Positions 50,801 to 59,444 of a stretch of DNA of 64,000 bases are shown here, piece by piece. Location: the NCBI GenBank assembly GCA_037783545.1, contig JBBELK010000058.1, positions 124,001 to 188,000 on the forward strand, read 5' to 3'. The notes beneath the pieces were generated by a model. The model was not told where the DNA came from and searched no databases. It worked only from the letters and a program-made list of their open reading frames with translations. The position numbers and the translations under genes were made by a program. Position 1 is the stretch's first letter, and the number at the start of each line of letters is the position of its first letter. The stretch comes from Henricia sp. BOLD:AAB3569. Lineage: Eukaryota; Echinodermata; Asteroidea; Spinulosida; Echinasteridae.

Positions 50801-53188
50801 TTTTAAGAGTGAGATATGATGATTTTAGCTTGCATCGGGGAGAATGGATGTTAATTAACATCCATTTTCCCTGACACCCTGACAAGCAAAATCTCATCAG
50901 TTGCAGTTCCCGCTGCTATATGATTCGACCCAGCCATTCAACACTGGCCAACTTGGTGGTAGAGTGGTTAAGACATCTGCCTAGTATGCAGGAGGTCGTG
51001 GGTTCGAGCCCCACCTGAACATGCTATCAAGTTTTTCTCCTGTTTTTCTCAGTGCTGCTAATCAAGTTACGTCGGTTAAAGGCAAAACGAACCTTAATTA
51101 ACATTTTATTTTAAGAGTGCTTTGTTCAACAGGATTTTCTCTCCCACACCCCACAAAAATATTTGTGCATGCATTTTAATACATAGTTCCGAGATTGCCC
51201 AGTTAACCCCGCCTCTTAGATATTGTTGCTATGTGCTCACAAGCCATCGCAAAAAAATGGCGACACAACGTACAAAGCAACGGGACTTGGCATGGAAAGC
51301 ACAGATTCATTGAAGAAAACTCAAAGGTATTTATGTTTTGGGGTCGACAGTTACCGTAGCACACACTGAGCGAAGGGCTAGTAATGCAGGGATGACATAT
51401 ATTCATAAAAATGCGCTTTCCTACCTTTGAACAGCGAATCGCCCGACATTGAAACCAAAATTTACCCGGTCACTGGCGCATACATCATACAAACTGTATG
51501 GGCAGAAAATCGCGTGATTGGGTGATGATTGCATCACTTTCACCTATGTGGGCGCCGTCTGCTAGCTCTGTTGTGATTGGTCGGCAGGTTCGGCTTGATT
51601 GACAGGTCGGAACTATGCATTGCATTTTGTAATGGTAAATTCACACTGACCTTTTTTTGCGTGTAAATTTAATGCGTGTCACTTTAACAAAACAAAAAAA
51701 GCGGTTTGGATGGATTTTGTAGTGAAAATGACACACTGAAAATCACTGGATCACAAAAACACTCTCCACCCACAAGTTAATTCTGTAGTTTTCAGTCTGT
51801 CATTTTACCCCAAATTCCCTGCACACTGCTTTTTCTCAAAGAGACACGTGTCAAATTCCACCCTAATATCCCAGATTCCACCCTAATATCCCAGATTCCA
51901 CCCTAATATCCCAGATTCCACCCTAATATCTCAGATATGATTTAATCCACAACTTGCAAGTTTGCCTTGACTTTGTTGCCACATCTTGTATGGTCGGACC
52001 CTGAGGACGTTGATACATGGGCAATCAGCCCGCGGGGAGCTGGATGGCTGTTTGGAGCTAAAGTTGTTAACGAGGTAGGTACATGATTCTACTGAGCAAG
52101 GTACCTGAGCAAGGATCCCCATGGTTTATTGCATGAAGCCGACATTGGAGAAATGTTAAGGCTGAGCATACAATAATAACACCAACTTACGGCAGAGCAT
52201 TCTTTTTGCCATCACGTGATACACGAGTCTCCGGGTGGCAGCCACCACTGCCCCAACTCGCGGGCAGGTCTCTGGTTGTGTAGACTCAGTGTAATGACGT
52301 CACCTAGTAGCGAAACATGGCAGACAATTTGGAATGGCGACGCGAGTATGAAAACAAGCACGAATTTATGACAAAAATAGGGGAGTATACATTTTCCTTA
52401 ATCAGTAGATGTCTGTGGGCATTGACAAAGTTTATTACGGTACCTTTAGGGCAACTAGTTTTGCGTGGCGCCAGCTTGATTTTTCCTCGTGAGTCAACAA
52501 TAACAGTGTTTTAAAAGCCCTGTTTGGCAACAACCTTTGACTGTGTTCCCAGATTTCAAAGCTTTAGTGTGGTGTTTGTTTTGCACGCTCTGTAGGCTGT
52601 ATATGTAAATGCAACGAAAAATGAGGAAAACACCAGAAATCTGTTTAGAAATCTGTGACGTATCCGTTGCACTATCTGTATCCGTGCACTTGCGAAAACT
52701 CTCTACTATTTGAAAGTATAGTGTAATCCGAGCAACATTTAGTGAGCCCGCCTCTTGTGATTATTCCATTGTTACTGCGGTGTATTTCTATTGTGACGTC
52801 ATGTAAATACCTTGGAGATACACCGCAGTTTTCCTTCGTCGGATTAGTCTATACACATTTGAAAAATAAGATTTTAGCAGCAGTAAAATATAACATTTTA
52901 CCGAGTTTGGTGTATTTCTTTGCATTTTAATTCCTACAGTTTGTTCACATCAACAACTTGAAGCTAATTTGTCGAGCACACCAACTCGTCCACGAAGGCT
53001 ACAAGTATATGTTTGAGGAGAAGCTGGTAACTGTGTGGTCGGCACCCAACTACTGCTACCGATGTGGTAACATTGCGTCCATTCTCGCATTCCGCGACAC
53101 ATCGACTAAGGAAGCCAAGCTATTCCGCGCCGTACCGGACACTGAGCGGGTTATACCGACGCGCACAACGACGCCTTATTTTCTGTAA
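35808..53188 (+). CDS. PPP6C: PPP6C, protein phosphatase 6 catalytic subunit, 8 exons, 306 aa
   Basis: Catalytic Ser/Thr phosphatase of the PP6 holoenzyme. In known animals it works with SAPS and ankyrin subunits in cell-cycle and stress signalling in cytoplasm and nucleus. Exons: 35808-35885, 42150-42245, 43718-43783, 44992-45133, 47636-47715, 49050-49167, 51983-52074, 52940-53188; 921 nt with stop. Human PPP6C has 305 residues. Seen in order: [53 protein letters not shown] and the carboxyl end TTPYFL, whose last Leu is the family's methylation site. All introns are GT-AG except exon 6-7, which is AT-AC (U12). The start is the first in-frame ATG with homology to the family. Confidence 0.97.
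37213..37570 (-). pseudogene. Tc1/mariner transposase C-terminal fragment
   Basis: The minus strand encodes [30 protein letters not shown] and a downstream ELQR; a second frame continues as [13 protein letters not shown] and INSMRRRC. The DDN aspartate and the PIEH glutamate are the last two catalytic acids of a DD34E-type enzyme. The frame shifts once near 37330 and the N-terminal two thirds, including the DNA-binding domain, are missing. It is a dead plain DNA transposon remnant nested in the hAT-like element. Confidence 0.9.
37605..37705 (+). mobile_element. SINE 3' tail fragment
   Basis: AAAGCGCATTGAGAGATC and TGTAATGCGCTATATAAG followed by AACTGTCTATTATTA resemble the conserved 3' ends of many invertebrate SINEs. 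The head is absent. Confidence 0.55.
38082..38186. mobile_element. TTAA MITE, GGCACAGGCTCG family, copy 3
   Basis: This 105-bp element has TTAA ends; shorter interior than the other copies. A half copy precedes it at 37959-37997. Confidence 0.75.
38205..38438. mobile_element. MITE, GCCAATTTCATGGCGCTGC termini
   Basis: Left GCCAATTTCATGGCGCTGC and right GCAGCGCCATGAAATTGGC are exact inverted ends, followed inward by TAAGCACA / TGTGCTTA. About 234 bp. Confidence 0.8.
39286..39352 (+). repeat. 20-bp minisatellite, four copies
   Basis: CAACAATCGGAAGATGTTTC repeats with a 20-bp period, the last copy ending in an A-run. Confidence 0.9.
39741..40622. other. PPP6C intron 1, nothing recognised
   Basis: No exon, inverted repeat or domain noted. 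A single TGACGTCATCGCGCGC word is at about 40139. Confidence 0.35.
40623..40788. mobile_element. Partial copy of the 1656-2158 element
   Basis: Starts TTAGGGAGGTTTCGCACCG and parallels 2158 back to about 1995 in inverted orientation, with many CGGATACCG words. Confidence 0.65.
41440..41820. repeat. Dispersed repeat, inverted partner of 33790-34210
   Basis: Contains TTTTAGAAGGCTAAAAGTG, AAGATGGCCGCCGTA and GACCACAAGAGGGCGGGATA in the reverse order and orientation of the partner. Confidence 0.6.
41898..42030. repeat. Hairpin element, second copy of 129-232
   Basis: Arms ATGGTTAAGATTATATGCC and its complement, with a longer loop than the first copy. Flanked on both sides by AATATTGACTGC-type sequence, inverted. 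Confidence 0.7.
42150..42245 (+). CDS. PPP6C: PPP6C exon 2 (GDIHGQ)
   Basis: This 96-nt exon after TTTCCATAG encodes [17 protein letters not shown] and [10 protein letters not shown], then GTAAGC. Confidence 0.97.
42336..42490. mobile_element. Fold-back MITE, related to 53299-53426
   Basis: AATAGCTGCCATCTTGTAGG and CCTACAAGATGGCAGCTATT are inverted around a loop; tips are diverged. Confidence 0.65.
42590..42612. repeat. ACATGT microsatellite
   Basis: Tandem TGTACA / ACATGT words, also seen at 46990-47080. Confidence 0.7.
42879..43309. mobile_element. MITE, TGCATAGTTCCGA family, copy 2
   Basis: Same termini and orientation as 32785-33226; about 430 bp with small indels. Confidence 0.8.
43718..43783 (+). 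CDS. PPP6C: PPP6C exon 3
   Basis: Twenty-two codons after [24 protein letters not shown] and TNYVFM, then GTGAGA. Confidence 0.96.
43868..44550. repeat. 52-bp direct repeats, each abutting a different TTAA element
   Basis: GTGGACGTACAGTTTCAGAC...CCCAGTAACTTTAA occurs at about 43868-43919 and again, with one change noted, at about 44496-44550. The first copy's TTAA starts the element 43916-44495; the second copy's TTAA starts the element 44547-44911. Confidence 0.85.
43916..44495. mobile_element. TTAA element, GGGCCCCTTATT family, copy 2
   Basis: This 580-bp element has TTAA ends, TTAAAGGGCCCCTTA / GTCACAGGCCCTTTAA, inverted relative to 27254-27834 and very similar throughout. Confidence 0.8.
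44547..44911. mobile_element. Diverged TTAA element of the GGAGCGTG family
   Basis: Starts TTAAGCAGCGTGTCCAGA and ends AAGATCCTTTAAA. Related, inverted, to 30745-31066 and more distantly to 47740-48107. Confidence 0.6.
44992..45133 (+). CDS. PPP6C: PPP6C exon 4 (GDFVDRG, GNHESR)
   Basis: This 142-nt exon after TTAATTCACAG encodes 47 residues with two metal-binding motifs, ending in phase 1 before GTAAGA. Confidence 0.97.
45388..47158. mobile_element. Tc1/pogo-like element, CAGTAAACTCT ends, TA duplication
   Basis: CAGTAAACTCTCATTACAAC at the left and, reverse-complemented, CAGTAAACTCTTGTTATAGC at the right, with TA on both sides. GCGCTATAAC-type words recur near both ends. No transposase remains; another small inverted-repeat element (45790-46063) is inside. 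Confidence 0.75.
45790..46063. mobile_element. Nested MITE, CAGTCAACTCGACCG ends
   Basis: CAGTCAACTCGACCGTTTG and complement CAACGGTCGAGTTGACTG frame 274 bp rich in CGCGAA words. TA precedes the left end only. Confidence 0.7.
47636..47715 (+). CDS. PPP6C: PPP6C exon 5
   Basis: This 80-nt exon after TTAACACAG encodes (D)[15 protein letters not shown] and [11 protein letters not shown], then GTAAGT. Confidence 0.96.
47740..48107. mobile_element. TTAA element, GGAGCGTGACCAGA family, copy 1
   Basis: This 368-bp element has TTAA ends and termini TTAAAGGAGCGTGACCAGA / TCTGGTCACACTCCTTTAA. Nearly identical to 61106-61472 (only a few differences seen), hence young. It starts 25 bp after the exon 5 donor. 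Confidence 0.85.
48471..48882. mobile_element. TTAA element with TTCGCCCC repeats, complete copy
   Basis: TTAAAGGTAGTATACATGAT at the left and ATCATGTATACTATATTTAA at the right, 412 bp, with CACTTCGTCC / GGGGCGAAATG words inside. The full-length reference for the copies at 31072 and 33408. Confidence 0.8.
49050..49167 (+). CDS. PPP6C: PPP6C exon 6
   Basis: This 118-nt exon after TTTTTGTAG encodes [16 protein letters not shown] and onward to HKGAFC, ending in phase 1 directly before ATATCCTTT. Confidence 0.96.
49168..49177 (+). promoter_or_regulatory. PPP6C: U12-type AT-AC 5' splice site
   Basis: The intron begins ATATCCTTTG, matching the U12 AT-AC donor consensus. A GT-AG reading would break the conserved AFCDLVWSDP sequence. 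Confidence 0.9.
49220..49997. mobile_element. TTAA element, GACACACCGGC family, copy 2
   Basis: This 778-bp element begins TTAAATAGACACACCGG and ends GGTGTGTCCCTTTAG, the right TTAA changed by one base. It starts 52 bp into the U12 intron. Related to 2158-2874. Confidence 0.75.
50440..50642 (+). mobile_element. tRNA-Leu-like SINE, uninterrupted
   Basis: TGGGGTGTTATGGCCGAGCG, B-box GGTTCGATTCC, CCTTGAGCAAGGCACTCAAC, then CTGTAATTGGCAGTCC and an A-rich tail. Reference copy for the split SINE at 22031-24628. Confidence 0.85.
50938..51080 (+). mobile_element. tRNA-Thr-like SINE head
   Basis: A-box-like TGGTAGAGTGGTTAAGAC, anticodon-like stem CTGC-CTAGTAT-GCAG (AGT) and B-box GGTTCGAGCCC. The D-stem and acceptor stem do not pair well, so a functional tRNA is unlikely. 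Same family as 30548-30650. Confidence 0.65.
51180..51619. mobile_element. MITE, TGCATAGTTCCGA family, copy 3
   Basis: Inverted relative to the copies at 32785 and 42879; starts ACATAGTTCCGAGATTGCC and ends GGTCGGAACTATGCA. Confidence 0.8.
51855..51934 (+). repeat. 20-bp minisatellite, four copies, beside the U12 acceptor
   Basis: ATTCCACCCTAATATCCCAG repeats exactly four times, the last with one change. It ends 49 bp upstream of exon 7. Confidence 0.93.
51965..51982 (+). promoter_or_regulatory. PPP6C: U12-type branch site and AC 3' splice site
   Basis: CCTTGAC (51965-51971) fits the U12 branch core CCTTRAC. The branch A lies 12 nt from the intron's last base, and the intron ends GCCAC. Confidence 0.87.
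51983..52074 (+). CDS. PPP6C: PPP6C exon 7 (SPRGAG)
   Basis: This 92-nt exon in phase 1 encodes (D)[15 protein letters not shown] and [15 protein letters not shown], then GTAGGT. Confidence 0.96.
52075..52939. other. PPP6C intron 7
   Basis: No transposon resolved. A hairpin ACTGCGGTGTATTTCTA / GAGATACACCGCAGT lies at about 52775-52830, and an unrecognised 65-codon frame starts ATGGCAGACAATTTGG at 52317. Confidence 0.4.
52940..53188 (+). CDS. PPP6C: PPP6C exon 8 (C-terminus)
   Basis: This 249-nt exon after TTCCTACAG encodes [23 protein letters not shown] and the end TTPYFL, TAA. Very close to the human C-terminus. Confidence 0.97.
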   Translation, partial: FVHINNLKLICRAHQLVHEGYKYMFEEKLVTVWSAPNYCYRCGNIASILAFRDTSTKEAKLFRAVPDTERVIPTRTTTPYFL

Positions 53189-53274
53189 TGTGAGGTTTAC
53201 GTGGTATTAATAGTGTTGTAGTCAAGTCCAGTCATAATGCGTTTTGCAAGTGAAGTCAAAAGGTATTTAACTGT

Positions 53275-53881
53275 GGGCAAGTTCGATTCATGACTATAGA
53301 CCATATCGAATAGCCGCCGTTTCGTGGGGCAGTCTCTTTGTTCCTTGAGCACATATCATGCTTCCATTAGTGAACGGTTTAAGTAACAAAAGGTGCCCCA
53401 CGAAATGGCGTCTATTCGATATGGTCTATCGTTAACTATAGTTCGACTATTTGCAACCGAACGCAGTCTAGTCAACCATTTGTCTGGTCGACCATTTGGA
53501 GCCAGCAAACGGGGCACGGTCGCACTGGTCACTGGTACCCATCAGGTAATGAGTTGATGCAGCATTTTGCACGGAACCAGTTGACAAACCAAAGGCTTTC
53601 GCAATTGAGCGTTAGTGCACATGTGTATTGCCAGAATGTCAACCCTAGTACTGAATCGAACTTGCTCACATTCAAGTGTGAATGCCTTCGGTTAGTTAAC
53701 TGGTTTCCTGCAAAATGCTACATCAACTCAATGCCTGATGGGTTCCAGTGATCGGCACGACTGTGCCCTCTGAGCTGGTTCCGAATGGTCGACCAGACAT
53801 GACTAACCATTGTCAACTAGACTGCGATTGGTTGGAAATAGTCAAACGATAGTTAACAATAGTCAGAAATCGAACTTGTCC
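53275..53881. mobile_element. Inverted-repeat element interrupted by a TA MITE
   Basis: GGGCAAGTTCGATTCATGAC and GTCAGAAATCGAACTTGTCC are the tips. Long inverted arms continue through CGCAGTCTAGT and CTGGTCGACCATT. A 128-bp MITE sits 24 bp from the left tip. Confidence 0.75.
53299..53426. mobile_element. TA-flanked fold-back MITE
   Basis: GACCATATCGAATAGCCGCC at the left and CTATTCGATATGGTC at the right, with TA at 53297-53298 and 53427-53428. Related to 42336-42490. Confidence 0.8.
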
Positions 53882-53894
53882 TAACCTGAGATCT

Positions 53895-54693
53895 CAGGGA
53901 ATTTCCACTCTGCGAAGCGACGTTACAATTGAGCTCGTGCCAATGACGTCATTTTGGGAGTAAAACAATGCCGCGTCGTTGTGGAAGCAATGTGTGTGCG
54001 CGTTGTGTGTGTCCATAGCGCGCGTAACGCGGTATGCTAAGGCTCCCATTGGTGAACTAAACCGCGTTACGCCCACCAGAGAGACACACAACGCGCACGC
54101 ACATTGCTTCCACAATGACTCAGCATTATTTGACTCCCAAAATGGCATATTCGCACGTGTTCGAAAGGGGTCAATACACTGAGAAAACCAGCCCCATTTC
54201 GCTGGGGAACAAGCGACAGAAATCTTGTCGCCTCCTCTGGACCAATCAGGAAACTTGACAGTGCATTGCAGGCATTCAAATGTAACGCGCACAGATTGTA
54301 AGTACCGTGCATGCATGTGATACATGTACTCGGTAATGCTGGCTGTTGTCCGCGTCCGCGATTGGCTGCTATTTAAAGCATACAGCGGAATCCGTTTTAT
54401 TCACATTCGTCAACATGCATCCCTGTTATTAATTTGAAAAGCTGCGGAGTAAATAAGATCGTCACCGGGAATTTTGGTAGGAATGGGACAGTCGTAAGGA
54501 ACAGAACCCAATACAATTTCTGGAAAGTATAGAAATCGTTTCTTTTTGGCATCACATGACCAAATGGATTAAATTACATCAAAATGACTCGGGCGTGTGT
54601 TTGCTGAATGCAACAGCCGCCTTACTTCACAGATTTGCGTGGATTTCCTCGGGGCATTGTAACGTCGCTTAGCAGAGTGGAAATTCCCAGGAT
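53895..54693. mobile_element. Inverted-repeat element with internal hairpin
   Basis: CAGGGAATTTCCACTCTGC and complement GCAGAGTGGAAATTCCCAG, followed inward by AAGCGACGTTACAAT / ATTGTAACGTCGCTT, frame about 800 bp. The interior hairpin at 53951-54143 may be a separate insertion. Confidence 0.75.
53951..54143. repeat. Hairpin, ATTTTGGGAGTAAAA arms
   Basis: Arms of about 85 bp: TTTTGGGAGT, GTTGTGGAAGCAATGTG, CGCGTTGTGTGTGT and ACCGCGTTACG pair with the right arm. Confidence 0.75.
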
Positions 54694-55236
54694 GTAAACT
54701 GGGGGCATTTGTGAAAAGAAATGCTTGGGCTTCAGAATTGGGCTTGAAGCATTGGCTGATGTCTCTCACTTGAGCAGAATCAAACCTGAAAGAGTTAATA
54801 GTCCTGAAAGAATTATCTGCCAAGCTGAAGTCTAAACATGTTCTTTTAAAAACTTCATCACTTGTGACCTCACAGCGAATGTTACATGTGATTTACTTGA
54901 CTACAACTTCGCAATTTGTTGAGTGTTTGGCACAAAGGCATTTTAAGTTTGGGATCTACTTTTGTCCTTGCGTCCTTCTGCTAGGCACGCAACAAATTCA
55001 TGAAATTTCCTTAATTATTTAATAATGCCGCAGGTGAATACCTTTGTAAATATATGTGCTTGTTCCGTTGCATGTTGTACTTAGATTGATTGCATTTTTA
55101 TATGTTTTGTTTTGTTTTATTTTTGTTTTATGACTACGGCACTCCGTGAGTGCCATCCTAGTTGTCAAGACACCCAGATAATTTATCTTGCCAAGTCGAC
55201 TTCCCAAATTTACTAATTCGACTTGGCTAGATAACT
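54694..55236. other. Intergenic, nothing recognised
   Basis: No exon or clear repeat; short AAGTCGACTT words start near 55193. Confidence 0.35.
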
Positions 55237-55319
55237 GGGGCGCGTTCAATAGGGCAAGACGTATGCATACCGGAAAATACCCAATACCGGCGTACGTATT
55301 GTGCTATTGAACACGCCCC
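55237..55319. mobile_element. Small fold-back MITE, GGGGCGCGTTCAATAG
   Basis: GGGGCGCGTTCAATAG and CTATTGAACACGCCCC are inverted tips of an 83-bp element with an ACGTATG-containing interior. Confidence 0.75.
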
Positions 55320-55340
55320 TGATGTTGCCAAGTCGCCCAC

Positions 55341-56172
55341 TTAAAGGTAGACACCGGCTTCGTTGGGCTCGAAATTAAACCATACAAGATTCTGAATGCC
55401 CTTCCGAAATAAACTGAACATATCCTGAAAAGAAACCACAGAAATTTGCTGTTTTTGAGCTATTTTCAAAAAACAGAGCTCACGTGACTTTTCGGAAGCA
55501 GATTCTGTTTTGAAAAGTCACATGGTCTTGCGAGTTAGTTTTGTGTCCAGTCGCATGAAAGTTTCTTACTGCAGAACTGCACCAAATTCAACTCTGATTT
55601 TTCCCCAATATTTAAAAGTAATCGACAAAAGAGACTATTTATACAGGTATGAAACAAAGTTGAACATAAGTATGAAAATTCGAACATAAATGTTTGTTTC
55701 GAGAGTCCAGAGAATGGGACTCAGCGAGCGCGTGCTAGTATGGCAAACTACAGTGGAGTGAAGGATATTTGCCCCTCGCAGCACGGCAAATATCCAGAGT
55801 GCACACACGGCCGGGTTGGTTGCTCCGGTGTACGTTCGTGAAGAAAAAAAACATGATGCTAACTTCTCCAGAGAAAACGGAAATTCCTAATTGGTCGTCC
55901 GGGCTGTCCAGTGAAATCGTGATCAGAAAATTTGAGATATCCCGAGTAGGAGAAGAGCGAATCGTTTGTGACAAAGTCGTAAAGCTCGCGCGTAGTTGCA
56001 ACGGCTGGTAAAGCGTATAACACGTACTTTGACCGTTTTGGTTAATTTTGCACTTCTTTATTAAATTACGGGATATTTTGATGATTTGTTTTCACAAAGA
56101 CCATCAAAAACGTATTGTCAATGCTGCTACATCACTAAATCATGTAAACAGTAGGCCGGTGTGTACCTTTAA
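55341..56172. mobile_element. TTAA element, GACACCGGC family, copy 3
   Basis: This 832-bp element has TTAA at both ends: TTAAAGGTAGACACCGG / CCGGTGTGTACCTTTAA. It lies between blocks rich in TTGCCAAGTCGACTT (55180-55335, 56190-56350), which it probably split. Confidence 0.75.
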
Positions 56173-57424
56173 ATTCAATCATTCAATATTTTGTTGCCAA
56201 GTCGACTTAGTAGATTTATGAAGTTGATTAGGCAACATAAAAATACCTCGCCAAATCGACTTATTAAATCTAGGAAGTCAACTTGGCAACATAAATTATC
56301 TTGCCAAGTCGACATAATCCACATTATAAATCAACTTGGTGAGATAAATTATCTCGGTACATGGGTCTTTCCACAGTAAATGGGGAATTTTGGCAACACA
56401 GACCATATTTTCGAGGAAATACCCTTGTCTGGTCCCAAAATAAAAGAAATAAGTAACGGGACGGACACTTGTGTTACATTTTAGGAGCGTATATTGGAAA
56501 TTTGTACACGGGGTTTTTAGAAAGGCTTGTTGTCACACTATTTGTAACCTTTTTGGGCCTAAGTTATCTCTTCAGAACAACTGAAACTTATTTATTTTAT
56601 TTTGAGACCATACAAAGGTATTTTCTGGAAAATATAGTCTGTTGCCAAAATGCCCCTTTACCGTGGAAAGTCTCATCTATACAAGTAGGATGGCACTCAC
56701 AGAGCGCTGAAATAAACTTTTGAACGTGCACAATTTTAATCCCATGCACTTTTTATTTTTCATTTGAATGTACACCTGCAGTCTATCTTACCTTGACATT
56801 TCAATTTGAGCTTGATGCGTGAACGCATCTCCTGAGATATATTGCTTTGAAAATGTAACAATTTTTACTGTTTAATTTCCTTTCGTAAAGAACATGTGCA
56901 TAAATACACAGTGATACAATGTGCATCAGGTTCGGAAACCAGGGTTTTGAGAAAAACTAAAAACCGAAGCATGGGAAATTGGATGTGTTTATATACAGAG
57001 TTGCAGCATAATGTTCATAGCGGCACAAAGATGGCTGCTTGTGTGTACAAACTGAAGCTCAGTCAGCCATTTTTGTGCCAGGTTTTGAGACGCCTCATGT
57101 CTCAACTATGCCGGAGTAGGAATGCATTGTTAACCAAGATGTATAAAGTATTTTATCTGTACAGTAAGATATTTCACTAGTCGACTATTGTTTGTTTCTT
57201 TTTAATAGGAACTTTTAAAATTGAACTACAGATTTTGCATGCAAACTCCGGACCAGATATTGTGATGTATTATAAACGATTATGTCATTAAATACTAGCA
57301 TGGAGTAGTTTCATAAAGCGTCAATGATGTTCAAAATAACATTGTGCCACATTCAAAACATTGTAACATTTATTACCAACAGGGCCCCTAGTTACACAAA
57401 TTACAATGTATATTCAAACCAGCA
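56173..57424. other. Intergenic, AAGTCGACTT-rich block then unrecognised sequence
   Basis: GCCAAGTCGACTT-like inverted words recur to about 56350. From there to 57424 no exon or repeat was seen. Confidence 0.35.
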
Positions 57425-57690
57425 ACCAGTGTTGTAGGATTCGAGTCCGGGACTCAACCGAACATGAGTTGTGACTCACGAGTCGCATATTTTTTTCAAA
57501 AAGAAAAAAAAATAATTCGCACGCTGAATGTAGGATTCTTGGGGGAAACACAGTACGACGCGTGAATACTGTATGTACACTGCCCCGGCAAGGAGCGCAC
57601 AAGCATGTCGTCATTTCACATATTGTGTGAAACTATAACAGATTCAGTTTCATTAATTTAAGCGAACAAGTGACTCGGACTCGAAATTGG
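57425..57690 (-). repeat. GAGTC-ended repeat, copy 2
   Basis: Inverted relative to 24895-25140: CGGCAAGGAGCGCACAAGC and TCACATATTGTGTGAAAC, ending in a few GAGTC words. No minisatellite expansion here. Confidence 0.7.
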
Positions 57691-58928
57691 TGACTGCCAG
57701 CAACGACTGAAATTCAAAAATGTGTACAATATTACATTCTGCTGATTAACCAATTTTGGGATGAGAAAAGTCACACATGTATGAGCCCGAGACCTCCGAC
57801 TCACCGGGCAGATGATCTACCAGCTGAGCTTTAAGGCAGAGTGGTTTTCCCTACGTTTCTTTGTGTTGCATGGGGGCGATTGGAGTGCAACTGGGTGAAG
57901 TAACGAACAGAGAGAGGTTGCGGGTTCGAATCCTGATAAAGCGCATATGACTTCTCTCGTTCCAAGTTTGGTTGTTAGCGTTAATTGTAATGATTTTTCA
58001 TGCCTCAGTTTAGCGAGTTTATATTCCATGTCCTGCATTGTCTATCTTGATGTGTCATCTAGTATCGGAGTACTAACTGAAAATGTCACCCTTTGTGTGT
58101 TGCCAAGGTCTACACTAAAACCAGTGAACTGTTTCCCTGCGCTTTAGCAATGGACGTTTCAGATTACCAATGAAGCTTAGACCCAGTTTCCCTGGTAACT
58201 GACGTCCCATTTTAGTAGTCTATTTTGTACACAATTCATTGGGAAAAGAATTTCAAACATGTTCGGTAAAATCAAACAGTCGTATAGGGGGTGTGGGTAA
58301 TTTGCGGAACTCTCAGAATAACATAAAACAACAGGTCCCATTGCCTCTGCGGGGCCTCCTAAAGACGTGTGCGAAATCCATATTGGCAGGGGGCTATTCA
58401 AAAAAATTATATTTTCCACCCAGGAGAAAGAGTTCCACAGGCTTGAATAGCCCTCGCGCGCCAAAATAGGAAGCGCCCGATTCTTGAGTTTGCCCTGCGA
58501 TATTGTATGCTTCATTTTGACAAGATGTATTTTGTTGGTAATAATCTTTTTTTTGTTATTTTGGCAAGGTTCTGCAAAGTCCTGCAAAATACCAATTGCC
58601 TGATTAGGAATTCAACTCTCTGGGCAGACAAACCAAATTGGACGCTCCCTCGTTTTTGCCACAGGCATTTGGCATATAAAGTCAAATCGTAGTCCAGGAA
58701 TTTTTTAAAACTGTTTGGTTCAATATTTATTTATTCTGTTAAGATTTCTTGCAAGTTAAAACGTCCATCATTAACTGCCAGTTCTCATGCAAATAAAATA
58801 AAATGTCGGCAGAATGTTTTTTTTTTTGAAGAAACATTTGCCAAGGCAAGTGACATGCAGCCATTCTGACAAATTTGGCTATGGGCCTCCGCAAATGTAC
58901 ATGTGCTATTTAAAATATGGTAAGGATC
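57691..58928. other. Intergenic, weak tRNA-like pieces
   Basis: The minus strand near 57785-57835 has an A-box-like AGCTCAGCTGGTAGATC, and GGTTCGAATCC lies at 57921. Neither folds as a tRNA. A 136-codon minus frame (58177-58587) has no recognised domain. Confidence 0.35.
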
Positions 58929-59444
58929 AATAGACCAGTTGCGTGATAGATTTGCACAAGTCCTGGACTCACGCCTTATATTTACATAAATGCTAGAGTC
59001 CCGCCTTCACGCTATATGGCGCTCGTGTACGAGTGACTCAAGCACCATACTATATCTGGCAAATTGTCACCATGCGGTACCTGGAATTTTTCGTATTACT
59101 CTAAGCTGGAACATGTTGATCAGCAACTTCAAACCAGTCACATAACCCAAAATCGTTTTCAACTTTCTTGAATGCATCATTGCAGTTTTTAAATGTTTAA
59201 AGTTGACATCATTTAAAGTAAAAAGAACACATTATATTTCGTTATTTTTGACGAAAATTCACGATGACTATATGTAATTTTGGATGGTCCAGCTTAAAAA
59301 TGCGCGAGGTATTCCAGGTACCGCACAGACTTTCGCGCTGGTTACTATGGACCAGCTTGCACCACCTGGCAACAGCTCACTTTGCCAGGTAGTCTGGTGC
59401 TTGACTCACTCGCATGCGAGTGCCACAGCGCAACTGGTCTATTA
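58929..59444. mobile_element. Inverted-repeat element, AATAGACCAGTTGCG ends
   Basis: AATAGACCAGTTGCG and complement CGCAACTGGTCTATT bound 516 bp, with CCTGGAATT / AGGTATTCCAGG and CTGGAAC / GGTCCAGC blocks inside. Confidence 0.7.

Noticed and set aside
50938-51012. Functional tRNA-Thr gene
   Set aside because: A and B boxes and an anticodon-like loop exist, but D and acceptor stems do not pair and a diverged copy is at 30548; a SINE head fits better.
49150-51990. GT-AG splicing between PPP6C exons 6 and 7
   Set aside because: The nearby GT and AG pairs break the conserved AFCDLVWSDP frame, whereas AT-AC with U12 motifs restores it exactly in both paralogs.
52317-52514. A 65-codon frame with good start context in PPP6C intron 7
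   Set aside because: Short, unrecognised and without a matching exon; kept only as a note in the intron entry.
58177-58587. A 136-codon minus-strand frame
   Set aside because: No family resemblance, no second copy in the window and no splice or promoter evidence.
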